Assembly: GCA_034440635.1 (NCBI GenBank)
Contig: JAOTON010001814.1
Span: forward strand, 1,860,001 to 1,924,000
Length of the DNA stretch: 64,000 nt
Reading direction: 5' to 3'
DNA from: Lepas anatifera
Lineage: Eukaryota > Arthropoda > Thecostraca > Lepadidae
Position numbers and translations under genes: made by a program. The notes under the pieces are model-generated. The model was given only the letters and a program-made list of their open reading frames with translations. It was not told where the DNA came from and ran no database searches. Positions 21,854 through 33,094 of this stretch are shown here, piece after piece; within the stretch, counting starts at the first letter, position 1; the number at the start of each line of letters is the position of its first letter.

Positions 21854-23449
21854 GTATGTGAGCTTTTCCCTGGAAGCTGTCTCTTTCTTAACGGAGCTGT
21901 TAACTGATGATTCTTTCATAGAATGTTTCTGATTCGGATAAGAGCAATTAGGATAATTTGTCTTTGTTGTGCCGGTCATATTTGGTGCGGTTTTTGCTCA
22001 GTATTTATCTGATCTGGTTAGATTTTTTCATTCCATTCGCCTGAATTTGCCCAAGACACACCGATGCTTCGGCAGCAGAGCCCATAAAATCCACCGCACT
22101 CGCATCAGAAGGCTACCAATCACGCGTGAACCATGACTCATTGTGCCTCCCCTATGGGCGCAGATTGAAAACTCGCGTGAGCTGGTGGCACGCGCATGGC
22201 TCCCCTCCCCTCCCCCGTCGATAGCACCACTGAAGTGTGACAGGACACATCAGCGTCAGACGGAAGACACGCGTGTTAGGGCTCACGCCAACCCGGCCCC
22301 TGTCACTAGAACTCGTGGTATTACGCGTGCTTTCCCTGATACAATTCATTTCCCTAATCATTTGGATGATCTTCCAAGAAATGGGATGTAAGCCACACGA
22401 TTGCAGATAAGTGTATAAGAGAAAAGAGCGGCAAGACGAAAAATGTATTTTCAACGAATTAGAGGTAACTATTTGCACAGATGTTGAACCAATAGAGATG
22501 TTGTATGTATGTACCAGGATACTTTGATTACGGGTACAACCAAGTTTTCTACTAAATCTAGTCCTCCCCTGATTACGTCACCGAGCTTTCCTTCTAGTTT
22601 CTAGAATAGTCTACCTAGTTTTGGGAGGATCAGCTGGAACATACCAAGTCTGGACGTGATTTGGCAGCAATTTAGTACAAATCGAAGTCAACCTCCTTCA
22701 CCCATTAAACAGCATCATTGATCCAAACGGCGAACGGCGTATTTTACGTTCATCAGTTTAAAAGAATCAAAAGGCTTCAAAGAATTTGTTCCAAGGACAT
22801 GCGTTTATATGATCAACGCAAGCCTAGATGCGTTTATGCATTCATGAATAGTGATTTTGACAAAAGCACAAAGAGAGATAAATTAGCAATAAAATGCAAA
22901 TACAATAACACAACATAAACGTCAAAATAAAGCCCGCACGCTCGTTAAAATTCGTTCGCTTCTCTTCAAAGCCACGAGAAACACGTCTACATTTGGCCGT
23001 CAGAACAAATGATTCAAGCCCGGTGTTAATTGTTGTCATCGGAAGTTGCCATGGCAACATCATCTGTTGAAGTCTGACTGCAAATGGCTGCTGGTGCTCA
23101 AGCTGCTATTATTTTGACACGTTTTAGAAAACGCGTAAAAAGATATTGTTTTACGCTAGTGTTTCTGTAAAATGCACCATGATTTTAAAACAAAAATGTT
23201 TCAGCTTTCTGCTGAAGCATATACCTATATTTTGTTGTTCCGGTTCTTAAAAAGGTTTTTTTCAGAGCATCGAAAAACTGTAGTTTCTCCATTAAGTTGA
23301 ATAGTAACCGTTGTGCCCGTCCAGCCCTGATGACGTAATGCTGCCAAACAACTTGAAAGGGGTCTAGTATGTACTACATTCATGCCTAGGGTAGATGTAT
23401 ATTGAGGCCATCTGGCCATTTGCACCAACTGGCCCGCTTCTTCAGACCT
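21854..23449. other. intron-like or intergenic DNA, no gene seen
   Basis: AT-rich single-copy-looking sequence. Short frames (22152-22478 minus, 23225-23455 minus) have no recognisable content. Confidence 0.35.
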
Positions 23450-23830
23450 GTACAATACGCACCCATTTTCACTTGGGTCAATAACTTTGCAGAAAATGAT
23501 GATAAGTCTTTCATTTTGATGTCATTATGTTTGGATTATTTTTGGAAGTCGATTGATGTGCATATTGACTATGCTCGGTCAGATAGTGACTTGACCTTAT
23601 GTTATGCCACACATCTTTGACCTAGTGTAGTCATACCATACATCATTCAATTCGCTGTAACGAGAGTAAGCAAATGATGCCCATGATTCTAACTCAACTC
23701 TGTCAGACGCTAGAGCCCAGAAACTCTTCTCTAGCCTGTTACCCTCTTTAACCAATTATGACCTTAATATTGACTTGAGCCAAAGAGTGACTGATGTAGT
23801 TTCTTCATTAATTTATATGGGCTATCCACC
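23450..23830 (+). mobile_element. T4-like fragment, degraded
   Basis: Follows the right half of the T4 copy at 4798-5816: AATAACTT, AGTCGATTGAT, CTTGACCT, TTTGACCTAGTGTAGTCATA, ATCATTCAATTCGC, GTCAGACGCTAGAG. Both ends are lost. Confidence 0.5.
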
Positions 23831-23884
23831 AGTGAAAAAACGCACCCATTTTCTTTGACGTCAAGTTCCGTCGATTTAAATGAA

Positions 23885-25800
23885 ATGGAGCCCCCAAGAG
23901 ATTGGGTCCCTGGGGAAAGTAGACCCCATTGGCAGAAGGCCCTCTAGATGTAGTGGGCCCCATAAGTTGGTCCCCATAATCAGAGGGCCCAAAAGCAGGA
24001 GGCCCCAGGAGCTGGGGTCACATGCAAAGTAGACTCCCATTGGCGGTGGGCCCCTAGATGCAGTCGGCGCCAGACCTTGGGGCCACCGTGAGCAGGGGGG
24101 ACCCAGAAGCTTAGATGCCGAGGAAAAGTGAACCCCAATTGGTAGTGGGCCCCCCATAAGCGCTAATGTGCTTTTGCGCCAATCGAAAATGTTGTCTGGC
24201 TTATTTGTTTTGATATAAGATGAAATACACGTATGACGTATGACGTATGCAGTCAGCCCCAAGCGTTGGGGACCCCGTGAGCATGGGGGCCCCACCAGCA
24301 GGGACTCCCAGCAGCTGGGGTCCCTAGGGAATGTGAACCCAATTGGCAGAGGGCCCCTAGATAAAGTGGGCCCAGACGTTGGGGGCCCTTGTGAGCAGGC
24401 GGCCCCCAGGAGCAGGATACAATAGGCCCCACGACAATAGGGATCCCTAGGGGAAGTTGGCCCCTATTGGCAATGGGCCCCCTAGATGCAGTCGTCCCCA
24501 GACTTTGGGGCCTCCTTGATAAAGGGGCCCTACGAGTAGGGGCCCCAGCAGCTGGGTCCCTAGGAAAACTTGGCCCCTTTTTCAGTGGGCCCCCTAGATG
24601 TAGTCGGCCGCAGACGTTAGGGCCCCCGTGTGCAGGGACCCCCCCGCAGGGACCCCAGTAGTTGGGGTCCATAGGGCAGGTGGATCCCCTTTGGCAGAGG
24701 GCTCCCTACATGCAGTGGGTCCCAGACATTGGGGATCTCGTGAGCAGGGGCCCCCAAGAGCAGGGGCTCCAGCTGGGGTCCCTAGAGGAAGTTGACCTCT
24801 ATTGGCAATGGGCCCCCTATATACAGTCGTCCCTAGACGTTGAGGCCCCGCGAGAAGGGGGCCCTGAGAGCAGGGGTCCACACGAGCGGGGCCCCAGCAA
24901 CTGGGGTCCCTTGGAAAACATGGCCTCTTTTTTCAGTGGGAACCCTGGATGTAGTCGGCCCTAGATATCAGGACCCCGTGTGCAGGAACCCTCACGAGCA
25001 GCGAGCGTGAGGAGCAGGAAACCCCCTGAAGTAGAGGCCCTTTGTAGCAGCTTTCAGGAGCAGGGGGCCCAGAGGTAGGCGGCCACACGTCTTGTTACAA
25101 TCAGCCCTTTGGTCAGGGGATTTTCTGGTGGCAGTCGGTTTCAGAAGCTGGGGCCCCCAGGAGAAGAAGCCCCTAGTGGAAGTCGGCCCCAGAGGTGGTG
25201 GGCCCAGAAACAGAGGCCCCTATTAATGGTCAGAATCAGCGAACAGGGGCTTTCAGAGACAGAGAGCCCTTACCTGCAGTTGGCCTCAGGCGCTGGGGCC
25301 CCGGCGAGAGCTGGGACCCACGAGCAGGGAGTCAAAGGAGCAGAAAGCCACCTGGAGTAGGGGCCCCCTTAGAACAGTTTTCAGGGAGCGGGGGCCCCAG
25401 AGGTGAGGCGGTTACATGCTGGCCATCTATCTACAATCTGCCTTTACGTCACGGGCCTTTGGTGTTTCGAGCAGGGGGCACTGAGGAGCCCATAGTGGAA
25501 TTCTGCCCGGGGCGTGGGCACAAGCAGACGCCTAATGGCGTCGGTGCGGTGAGCCCTTGTGCCGAGGGCACTTAAGCTTAGTCGTCCCAGGCGTGGGCTC
25601 CCCGCGAGCAGGATGCCTACACGAAAAGGAGCCCAAGAACAGGGGGAGACTACGAGATAAGAGCCCCACGGGAGGAATCCTTGAGTAGGGGCCTTCTTGT
25701 GGAAGTCTTCGGGAGGAGGCCCGGAGGCAGATAGTCACACGGGCATGGCCAACTAGTTACAGTCGGCCCTCGGGGTCTCTGTGGTGTCGGTTCGAAGCGG
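23885..25800. repeat. GGGGCCCC-rich minisatellite, about 110-125 bp period
   Basis: The words CCCCTAGATG, CAGTCGGCCCC, CAGACGTTGGGG, GAGCAGGGG and CAGCTGGGGTCCCTAGG recur in the same order from 23940 to 24990. Landmarks fall near 23940, 24051, 24353, 24480, 24593, 24702, 24814 and 24942. Past 25000 the same vocabulary continues in scrambled order. An unrelated 100-bp AT-rich block interrupts at 24145-24250. Proline/glycine-rich open frames on both strands follow from base composition and are not genes. Confidence 0.75.
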
Positions 25801-27179
25801 GGCCCCGGGAAGAAGTCCTGGGAGTCGGCCCATAGGGGTGGGCCCGAGAATGGCCCCGTTGACAGGGGATAATTGCTCATATTGCGTCTGAAACAGCGGA
25901 GGGGCTTTCGGCCGAGGGCTCCTCTCGGCAGTTAGTTCATTGGCTGGGGTCGGGTCGGGGCCCCGTCGGGCTGTTGAAGACACTGTTTCACCACGGGAGG
26001 CGTTTAACAGGATCCTTTCCTAGTGTCGACGTCGATGGCTCCGGGCACGGTTTGTAAAAAGTGTATCGGAGCGACCAATACTGGCCGGGCCTAAACGGAC
26101 GTGCGAATGCCCGAAGCGCTACAACAAGCGTCATTAAGCGTCATCCGGGCTTTAACACTGTTCCTGGGGCTGGTACACCAGTGTTTAATCAGTGAAGAGT
26201 ATCTGATTAACGTGACTTGATTTGAATGACATCGGGCGTGATCTCCAAAGAAATGAACAAACTTGTCGCAACCACCAACGGGGTTCTCGGAACCATCACC
26301 AACTATTCTACCAAATCTATTCACAGCGTACAAAGGGATGAAAAGTGATCACACAATCATCGAGAACATTATCCCAAACCAGCCAGGATTCATACACCTG
26401 ACTATCTACTAAGAACCGGAAACATTTATGAAAACAACTATCTATGACCCTACCTAAGCCACCAATGTGTTTCCGTTCGATTGCAAACATGGCGACTGTG
26501 CGCGCCGAGCGGACTGCTGCATCGGGTACACCACTCGACTCTCTCCGAAGAATAGCATGCCATCTGCGAGGCGCCCTCCTGAAGCATTTGAGAACGACCC
26601 AAACCCTGGCTCACCGGGATAAGGCTGTCCACAAACATCTTAGTGGCCCGAGCGAGTAGGCGAAATTCGCGTTGATGCTGTGTTCTGGTATTACCCCAGA
26701 TTGCTATCCGTGAATCTGTTTTCCTGGCACTTTGATGTGCCCTGCTTCGATGATCGTTGTTTATAATGATGTATTTGTCCCAACTGTGTAATTTTTTAGT
26801 AAAGTGTATTGGGTATATTGAAGGAATCGGGTTAATATTCGCGATCGTGCCCTTGTAAGTAGCATTTTTTGGTTTTAATTTAACTTTGTGCCAACTACCT
26901 ATATTATAGGTTGTAATATTTGGTATAAATACCTCGTAGTTTTACAAATGAACCGACCGATGACAATGCGTGTTGGATTGTTATGTGTTTTTGGTTGTGG
27001 TTGTGATAATATGTTTGTTGCGTGATACTTCTAATGTGAACGTTTCAATGTTGAGTCTTAAGGATCTAAACGAGTGAAAGGAAACTTGAACTATCGACCT
27101 CCATAAAATTTCAGCTCTTGTCTATTTATGAGTTCGTATTAGAAACCATCGAATATATATATGATATATGGAAGAGACT
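25801..27179. other. unassigned, no gene seen
   Basis: No transposon ends. A 71-residue frame (26444-26659) is unrecognised. 26700-27180 is AT-rich. Confidence 0.35.
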
Positions 27180-27189
27180 TGAGACTTTT

Positions 27190-27815
27190 TTAATTTTCTT
27201 TATATTTATATTTTTACAGACGTTTCGGAGTCAAAGCACCTTCGTCAGTATGAACTGTAAAATTACATCAAAAGGACATTAAAACAACACACACATGAAG
27301 CACCATAAAAGGAATAGACAAGACAGTTTAGCAAGAATGAATCGGGCAAACATTTCTATCGCGTTTTAAATTTCTCTCACGTCTAGCACGAAAACACGTC
27401 AGTGGGGAACTTCTGATATTGCTAAACATGCCGCAGATTTCGACCAATTTACAAACCCAGATCGCGTATTTAAAGAGGGGTAAACTGAAATAAATGCTGA
27501 TTCTAAATTTCTTCTTAGCGTTTTATCTTTTGGTTTGGCCAGAATTTTAGTATTATCCCATCGTGGTAAATGGTTACACTCATCTATGTGTACTACTAGA
27601 TAACTTGAGGTCCTATGATGCATTACATCTTGCCTGTGCTCTTTTAATCTAACTTTTAGGCCCCTACCTGTCTCACCGATATATGATTTTGAACAACCTC
27701 CGCATGGTATACTGTAAATTATGCTTAAGTTGGAATCCTTTGGTTTTGCTTTCTTTAAAATATCTCCTGTCTTCTTCCCTGAGACTATAGCTATTTCTAT
27801 GCCCGCATTTGTCAA
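27190..27815 (-). pseudogene. Penelope-like element, GIY-YIG endonuclease and 3' region
   Basis: The minus-strand open frame (27815-27399, 138 residues) carries the GIY-YIG nuclease typical of the C-terminus of Penelope-like retroelements. The paired motif appears as IIYSIPCGGC and KSYIGETGRGLKVRLKEHR, with the conserved arginine/histidine region, and DECNH follows. The downstream 3' region (about 27205-27250 on the plus strand) contains GACGAAGGTGCTTTGACTCC and CGAAACGTC, a conserved ending common in these elements. The RT part is missing: the frame is cut off near a TA microsatellite at 27843. The nuclease nicks the target for reverse transcription in known members; this fragment is dead. 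Confidence 0.85.
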
Positions 27816-27842
27816 ATGATTAGAGATTGTGTTGGCGTATTT

Positions 27843-27867
27843 TATATATATATATATATATATATAT

Positions 27868-27942
<75 letters not shown>
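27843..27942. repeat. TA microsatellite
   Basis: About 100 bases of TA with two ATT interruptions, directly between the truncated Penelope fragment and a T1 fragment. Confidence 0.97.
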
Positions 27943-27944
<2 letters not shown>

Positions 27945-27959
27945 CTATCTATTATACGT

Positions 27960-28460
27960 ATTGGCTCATTTCAACTTTTGAGCTCTAAGATAGTTACATT
28001 TCTAGGCCGATCGATTTTGATCTTTCTACACTTGATGATCTCTCCAGGGTCTTCAAAATTTGCATCCGAGATTTTTTTATTTTGTGACCTGAGGTCTGGT
28101 CACGAGGTGACTTCACCCATAGGAAAAGCATGGGGAAAAGCTGTTGTATGATAAAAGTCACACCAAGGATGTAAAATACTCCGTTTCTTTGAAAAAATAT
28201 TTTTGCCACCCTTTTATGGATTCCAGGTGCCATTTTTCCCCTCGATTTATCTAAGGCCATCACAGGTCACCAGGGATCAAAAACAGTATTTTGACGATAA
28301 ATTGCAGCCTGATCAAGCTAGAGGGATAAGTTAAACGTCATTGTGTGTGTCTTGTCACTGTCTTTCATTTGATATACGGCAAGGCTATTTAATGACCTTC
28401 CGTAACCTCAGGTCATGTTAGGTCAAGAAGTTCCCTCTGGAGGCCAAACCACTAGTGGGA
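27960..28460 (-). mobile_element. T1 fragment
   Basis: Same orientation as 17623-18614 and collinear with about 17815-18290 of it: GATCGATTTTGAT, TGACCTGAGGT, GGAAAAGCATGGGGAAAA, ATTTGATATACGGCAAGG, GGCCAAACCACTAGTGGGAG. Neither terminus remains: a TA repeat bounds one side and an ATC repeat the other. Confidence 0.7.
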
Positions 28461-28464
28461 GACC

Positions 28465-28525
28465 ATTATCATCATCATCATCATCAACATCATCATCATC
28501 ATTATCATTCTCATAATCATCATCA
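28465..28525. repeat. ATC microsatellite
   Basis: Short imperfect (ATC)n with an AAC and ATT interruption, at the break point of the T1 fragment. Confidence 0.9.
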
Positions 28526-29344
28526 ATTTTTTGTTCCATTTTTATACATAAAGGCAGGTGGATAGAAGCAAAGTAAAAGAAACAGCACAAAGTGTAAGGA
28601 AGGCAAGCAATAGGGTGCAACAGAATATACAAACACTTAATACTCACAACAGAACAAAACAAAAGTAAGAAGGTGAGCATGCTGTCAGATGCGAGTTAAT
28701 ATGCAATTTGGTAGAACAAACATATAACAGACAAAAAAGAAGAAGCAAAAACAGAAAAGCAGAAAAGCAGTAGAACAAAGCGTGAAAAAACAGTACAACA
28801 AAATGAGCACAGTGGAACGGGACAAAATGAAATGAACGTAACAAGACGAAGTAGCCAGACATGGCACGATATTTTGAAGCATAACAAAAAGAAATGGGCG
28901 GATACGTAATTAAAAAACATGCCTATAAAGAAAAGAAAATGGAGACTAGAATTAACATAAATAGAATTCAAAATCAATGCTTAGTCGAGGGCCCACATAT
29001 GTTGTTTACTTTCAGTAACAAGCAAGAAAACACTTAAATTTACACACAAAATATATATATTAACATATTTTCTAATTTAAGGGTTCTTTTTTCACGGTGA
29101 TATCAATGAGATGAGAGAATGATATCAGCGTGAATATATGGGCAAAGTGAAATAATAGAGACAAACACCTAAGCAGTAAATAGGAACAGATAAAAGATAA
29201 AAGCCTATGACCGAGACGTGTGATCAGGAAAAACAAATTACAAAGCTCGTGAAATCAAATAAAAACAAAACCAAAACAGGCACCAACAAAATAGAAAAAA
29301 GAGAAGATTGTAAAGATAAAATATCGCGGGTACACTTCAGAACA
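28526..29344. other. A-rich stretch, no gene
   Basis: Purine-rich on the plus strand, giving phenylalanine/leucine-rich minus-strand frames that are compositional artefacts. Confidence 0.5.
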
Positions 29345-30208
29345 TTAACACGAGCATTGACAGGTGTCTGAGCCACCTTTGCTTTGACGTGGGGGGGGTT
29401 ATCCGCCTTCCCTAAGATCTCGAGAACCACGCTGGTTAGCGAAAAATGGTAGGCGGCGTTGGGTAGCCCATCCACTTCTCCATCGAAAATATTTGGACTA
29501 TTTTGTTAGGTCACATTTAAGGTCACTAGAGGTCAAAACATGTCTTTATAGGGATAACATGTAAATGAAGGTTTTCGGTTATCACATCTGAACAAGTGAA
29601 GATAGAGCAAAACAATTTGAACCATATGAATCCTCGCAGCAAGACGAATTGAATGAAATATAATATGACCTTGCTAAGTCAAATCAAGGATCTGACCTGA
29701 CCTGAGGTTAGGTCAAGGCCAATTAAGATAAAATGCATATCATTAGAACCGCGAAGACAAGGCGAATCTGGAAGTTAAAATAAACGCTTTCTCCGTTATT
29801 AACGTTAAATCCGTTATTAGATTATTAAGTTAAAACCATGTTTCCCATGTATTTCCAACGGAGAGGTCATGGCTCGTACCTGAGCATAGGTCGTCGATAT
29901 CAAAAATATCGGAATATCGGAACATATTTTAGAGAACTCGGTGGGCCCATTATGTGATATGAGTTTCAATCGGATAAATTCGCCCTGTTCCGACTTATGC
30001 TATCTTAAACTTTTTTTGAGATCAAGTCACTTGACCTGTACTTGTGACCTGACCTGAGATGACCTAACCTTAAAATTTTCACAAAAGTTGTAAAAATGAT
30101 GAGAGAGAAGGTATGCCAAGTACGCCGGCGCGTTGCGCCGCTGTTTTTATACTATCCTCAAAAAACCTGAGGGGGGTACTCGCCCCCCCACGTCAATGCG
30201 CGTGTTAA
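29345..30208 (+). mobile_element. T3 element, complete, TTAA-flanked
   Basis: TTAA at 29345-29348 and 30205-30208. Ends CACGAGCATTGACAGG and the complement of CACGCGCATTGACGTGG. Central TCTGACCTGACCTGAGGT at about 29690, and a hairpin-forming CCGGCGCGTTGCGCCGC near 30125. No gene. Confidence 0.85.
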
Positions 30209-30254
30209 AGAGGGCCGACAACCAAAATGATGCGCAAAGTATGGTACAGATAGC

Positions 30255-31526
30255 GAAGAAAGCACTGCCATTTTTTCTATCGAATGTATTTTAGAAGACC
30301 TCAATAGCTCTAATGGTATGAGAGTTATGCCCAGTTTCTTTCAGCATTGCATATTTTAGTGGAAATAGCCTATCGTGACCCAGCTTGACCTCTGGATGTA
30401 AAACCCTTCACCTGAGCGTTAACCCGTGCCCCGGTGGGCCTCCGAGCCACCTTCGCCCTGGTGGGAATGTTTAAACACCCCCTTCAACTCGACCCCTATG
30501 CGGGATAGCGAAAGAACGTGAACGCTGGTGGATAGTTCGTACAAATTCATGACGAAACTATATTGGTCACCTTTCGGCTCAGGTCAATATTGAGGTCATG
30601 CCATGTCGAAGAAAGTGGGATTTTGAGTACAGTTTTTTGGCTCTAGCGTCTTGCAGAGTTGGGTTAGAACAATTTTTAAGCACTATTCACTTCCTCTCGT
30701 CACAGAAAATCGATTGATGCATAATATGGCCATACTAGGTCACAACACAAAAATAACCTGACCTCAGGTCAGGTCAAGGTCACTTTTAACCTAGCATAGT
30801 TGATATGCATATCAATCGACTCCCAATAGGAATCGAAACGCAATGATATCAACATAAATGCTGCATCATAATTTCATGCTAAGTTATTGAGCTAAGTCTA
30901 AAACTGCTTAAAGAGCCCAAGATGACCTCTCAGAGGTGAAAGGTTAAAAAATTGCAACATGAATCTGGAAAGAGGCCATCAACTGTATCTACATAAATAC
31001 AGCCAAATTTATGTTTTCCCATGTATTTCCAATGGAGAGGTCATGGTCCGTACTTGACCTTAGGTCATCGATAAGACAAATCCCGGAATATATGTGGTAG
31101 CACTTGGTGGGCCCATTATGAGGCATAAGTTTCAATCCGATAGACTTTCCCATTTCTTACTTATGCCACCTTAAACATTTTTGGAGGTGAGGCCAGTTGA
31201 CCTGCACTAGCGACCTGACCTGAGATGACCCAACCTTAAAATTTCATGTTAAGTTGCAGAATTGATCAAGGATAAGGTGTGCTAAGTACGGCGGCGCTCT
31301 GCACCTTCGTTTTTTTCGTGACGCCGGAAAAACCGGAGGGGCGTTCAAACCCCCCCCACACCGGGGCGAGGGTTAAAAGATGTGAAGTAAACCCATAGGA
31401 ATTCAAGTGAGGCTTCCTACGCACTTTGCAGATTTGCGCTAGCTCCCATATTTTCGAGTTCAGGGGTGGTCATCGATGGCCCCGGTGGGGCGAAGGTGGC
31501 GCCGGACCCCACTGGGACGGGGTAAT
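30255..31526 (-). mobile_element. T1 fragment interrupted by a T2 copy
   Basis: The part at about 30255-30418 (CCTCAATAGCTCTAATGG, AGAGTTATGCCCAG) and the part at 31377-31526 (GATTTGCGCTAGCTCCCATA, CCCCGGTGGGGCGAAGGTGG) are consecutive in the intact T1 at 17623-18614. They are separated here by the T2 at 30419-31376. The outer terminus is preserved except that the flank reads TAAT. Confidence 0.75.
30419..31376 (+). mobile_element. T2 element, complete, nested in T1
   Basis: TTAA at 30419-30422 and 31373-31376. Ends CCCGTGCCCCGGTGGG and the complement of CCCTCGCCCCGGTGTGGG. Subterminal palindrome remnants (TGTTTAAACA left, GGGCGTTCAAACCCC right). Central CCTGACCTCAGGTCAGGTCA at about 30760. 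A decayed hairpin GGCGGCGCTCTGCACC near 31290. No coding region. Confidence 0.88.
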
Positions 31527-31559
31527 GCATTTTGGAGATTGCAAGTTTCTATCCCATCG

Positions 31560-32240
31560 ACTTTGACAAGCATAAAACAGCACGTGGTGTTACACTGTTT
31601 CACTTTTCACTAAATATCAGGAATCCACTAGCACTCTAGCTATCCTGTTCCAGTTTTGGGCGGTGATTCCGAAAATTAGATTAGTTTTTGCCGGAAATAA
31701 GTGCTAAGGGTGCCGCAAACACAGTTTTGTTTAGCATTTTTGCCTTTATGTCCATTTTTGCCGTTAACCGCGAATGCTTGTTACAAATGACAATCTGTCT
31801 GGTAGAAAAGCCTTATACGTCTCTTACAAGGTCAATAATATTGTTTTATAACTAGAAGTCGCATTTCTTTTTGCTGCAAGGGGAATTTGTGACGTCACTA
31901 ACCCATCACCGCCTGGGGGTCAAGCCCCTCCCCTCAATTTTCACGAATGCTTCTAAGCCTATCCAAATGAGACGTGCGTCATTGTGGAGGCTTCTAGGGC
32001 GATCAGCTCTACAACTTATGCTCAAAAATTGCCATCAGGCCAGGTCAGGTCCATGAGTTATGAACGTCATTTCTAAATCGACATGCGACAATTTTTCCTT
32101 CTAAAATGAGGCTGGCAAAACCAGGGAGTAACTCGACATCTAGAAGAGCTAGATCAAGTTTCTAAACATCATTCAAAGCTCTTTGAAACGGAAATCTGCA
32201 AGCTCTCACCCAATATGAAGTCAGGTCAAATCTAAGGTCC
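31560..32240 (+). repeat. left arm of a broken long inverted repeat
   Basis: 31585-31880 matches the complement of 36190-36480 (shared CTGTTTCACTTTTCACT, GGGCGGTGATTCCGAAAAT, TTAGTTTTTGCC). 32065-32240 matches the complement of 35400-35590 (AAATGAGGCTGGCAAAAC, CTAGAAGAGCTAGATCAAGT). Divergence is moderate. The middle of the arm (31880-32060) has no partner because a different repeat occupies that position on the right. No gene. Confidence 0.75.
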
Positions 32241-33094
32241 CCAGAGGTCACCAATGATCACGATAATCGAACTTGTTTCTGTCTATAACTTCTGAGCGCA
32301 ACAAGATACATGTTTAAATTTGGTATCATAGTAATGACATTCTCCAAAGATTCGACTGGTATGCAAAATGACCTTGAAAGGTCATTATTTGACGTCGACC
32401 TAAAATCAAGATCATAACCTGACCTTACAAGGGCATATGACATACCATTTGAATCCGTGGGTCAAGAAGAATACACTCGTGCTTGTTGTCTTGTTCTAGG
32501 TTTCATAGCTCCCAAGCTAAAAGGGGTTTTCTTAGTGGGTTACATGGTGCAAATATTGTAGTACATAACTTTGGAGAGGCAACTGACTCCCGCATTAGGC
32601 TATTGGCAACTGTGGATGACCACGGTCGAATACTTTGTTATTCGAACAGGTCCTTATGTCTGGCTTGCTGCTCTTGTCTTTCTTGCCTGCCTTCGTGCCT
32701 TCGCAAGGGGCACTGTTTTAGCAGTCTTACCACATAAATACTCATCCAGAATTTTCCGTTCACAGATCTATCAAGCCAAGTTAATACCCTGGGTACCTTT
32801 AGATTTTCGCGACCAAAATAAAGGTTTCTGCCCCTGTCGTGCTTTGTTCTTGGCTACTAAAACAATTCCTTTTAAATTGATTTCGAGATGTTTTCATTCA
32901 TGGGCGTTATAAAAAACTATAATTAAGAATTAAGTATTTTACATTGTAGCCGGCTTAGATTATATAATTTGTCCAACTCTTAGTTCTACAAGTTCTCAAA
33001 AAGTTTCCATCTGATGTCTTTTCAACCACTTGAAGCAATCGAAAAACGATATGGAAGACTTTATTTTTAATATTTAGTTTAATTTATTGATTGA
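32241..33094. other. unassigned interior, no gene seen
   Basis: AGGTCA/TGACCT words near 32230-32430 suggest it begins inside another AGGTCA-rich repeat. The overlapping frames at 32483-32912 are unrecognised. Confidence 0.35.

Noticed and set aside
23876..25983. Proline/glycine-rich frames as collagen-like genes
   Set aside because: They occur on both strands of a GGGGCCCC repeat and lack Gly-X-Y regularity.
27816..28151. 111-residue frame with isoleucine/tyrosine run
   Set aside because: It is a translated TA microsatellite.
28423..28977. Hydrophobic phenylalanine-rich minus frames as membrane proteins
   Set aside because: Overlapping frames of an A-rich tract; composition alone explains them.
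32483..32912. Cysteine-rich overlapping frames as a gene
   Set aside because: Two frames overlap without domain, codon bias or splice signals.
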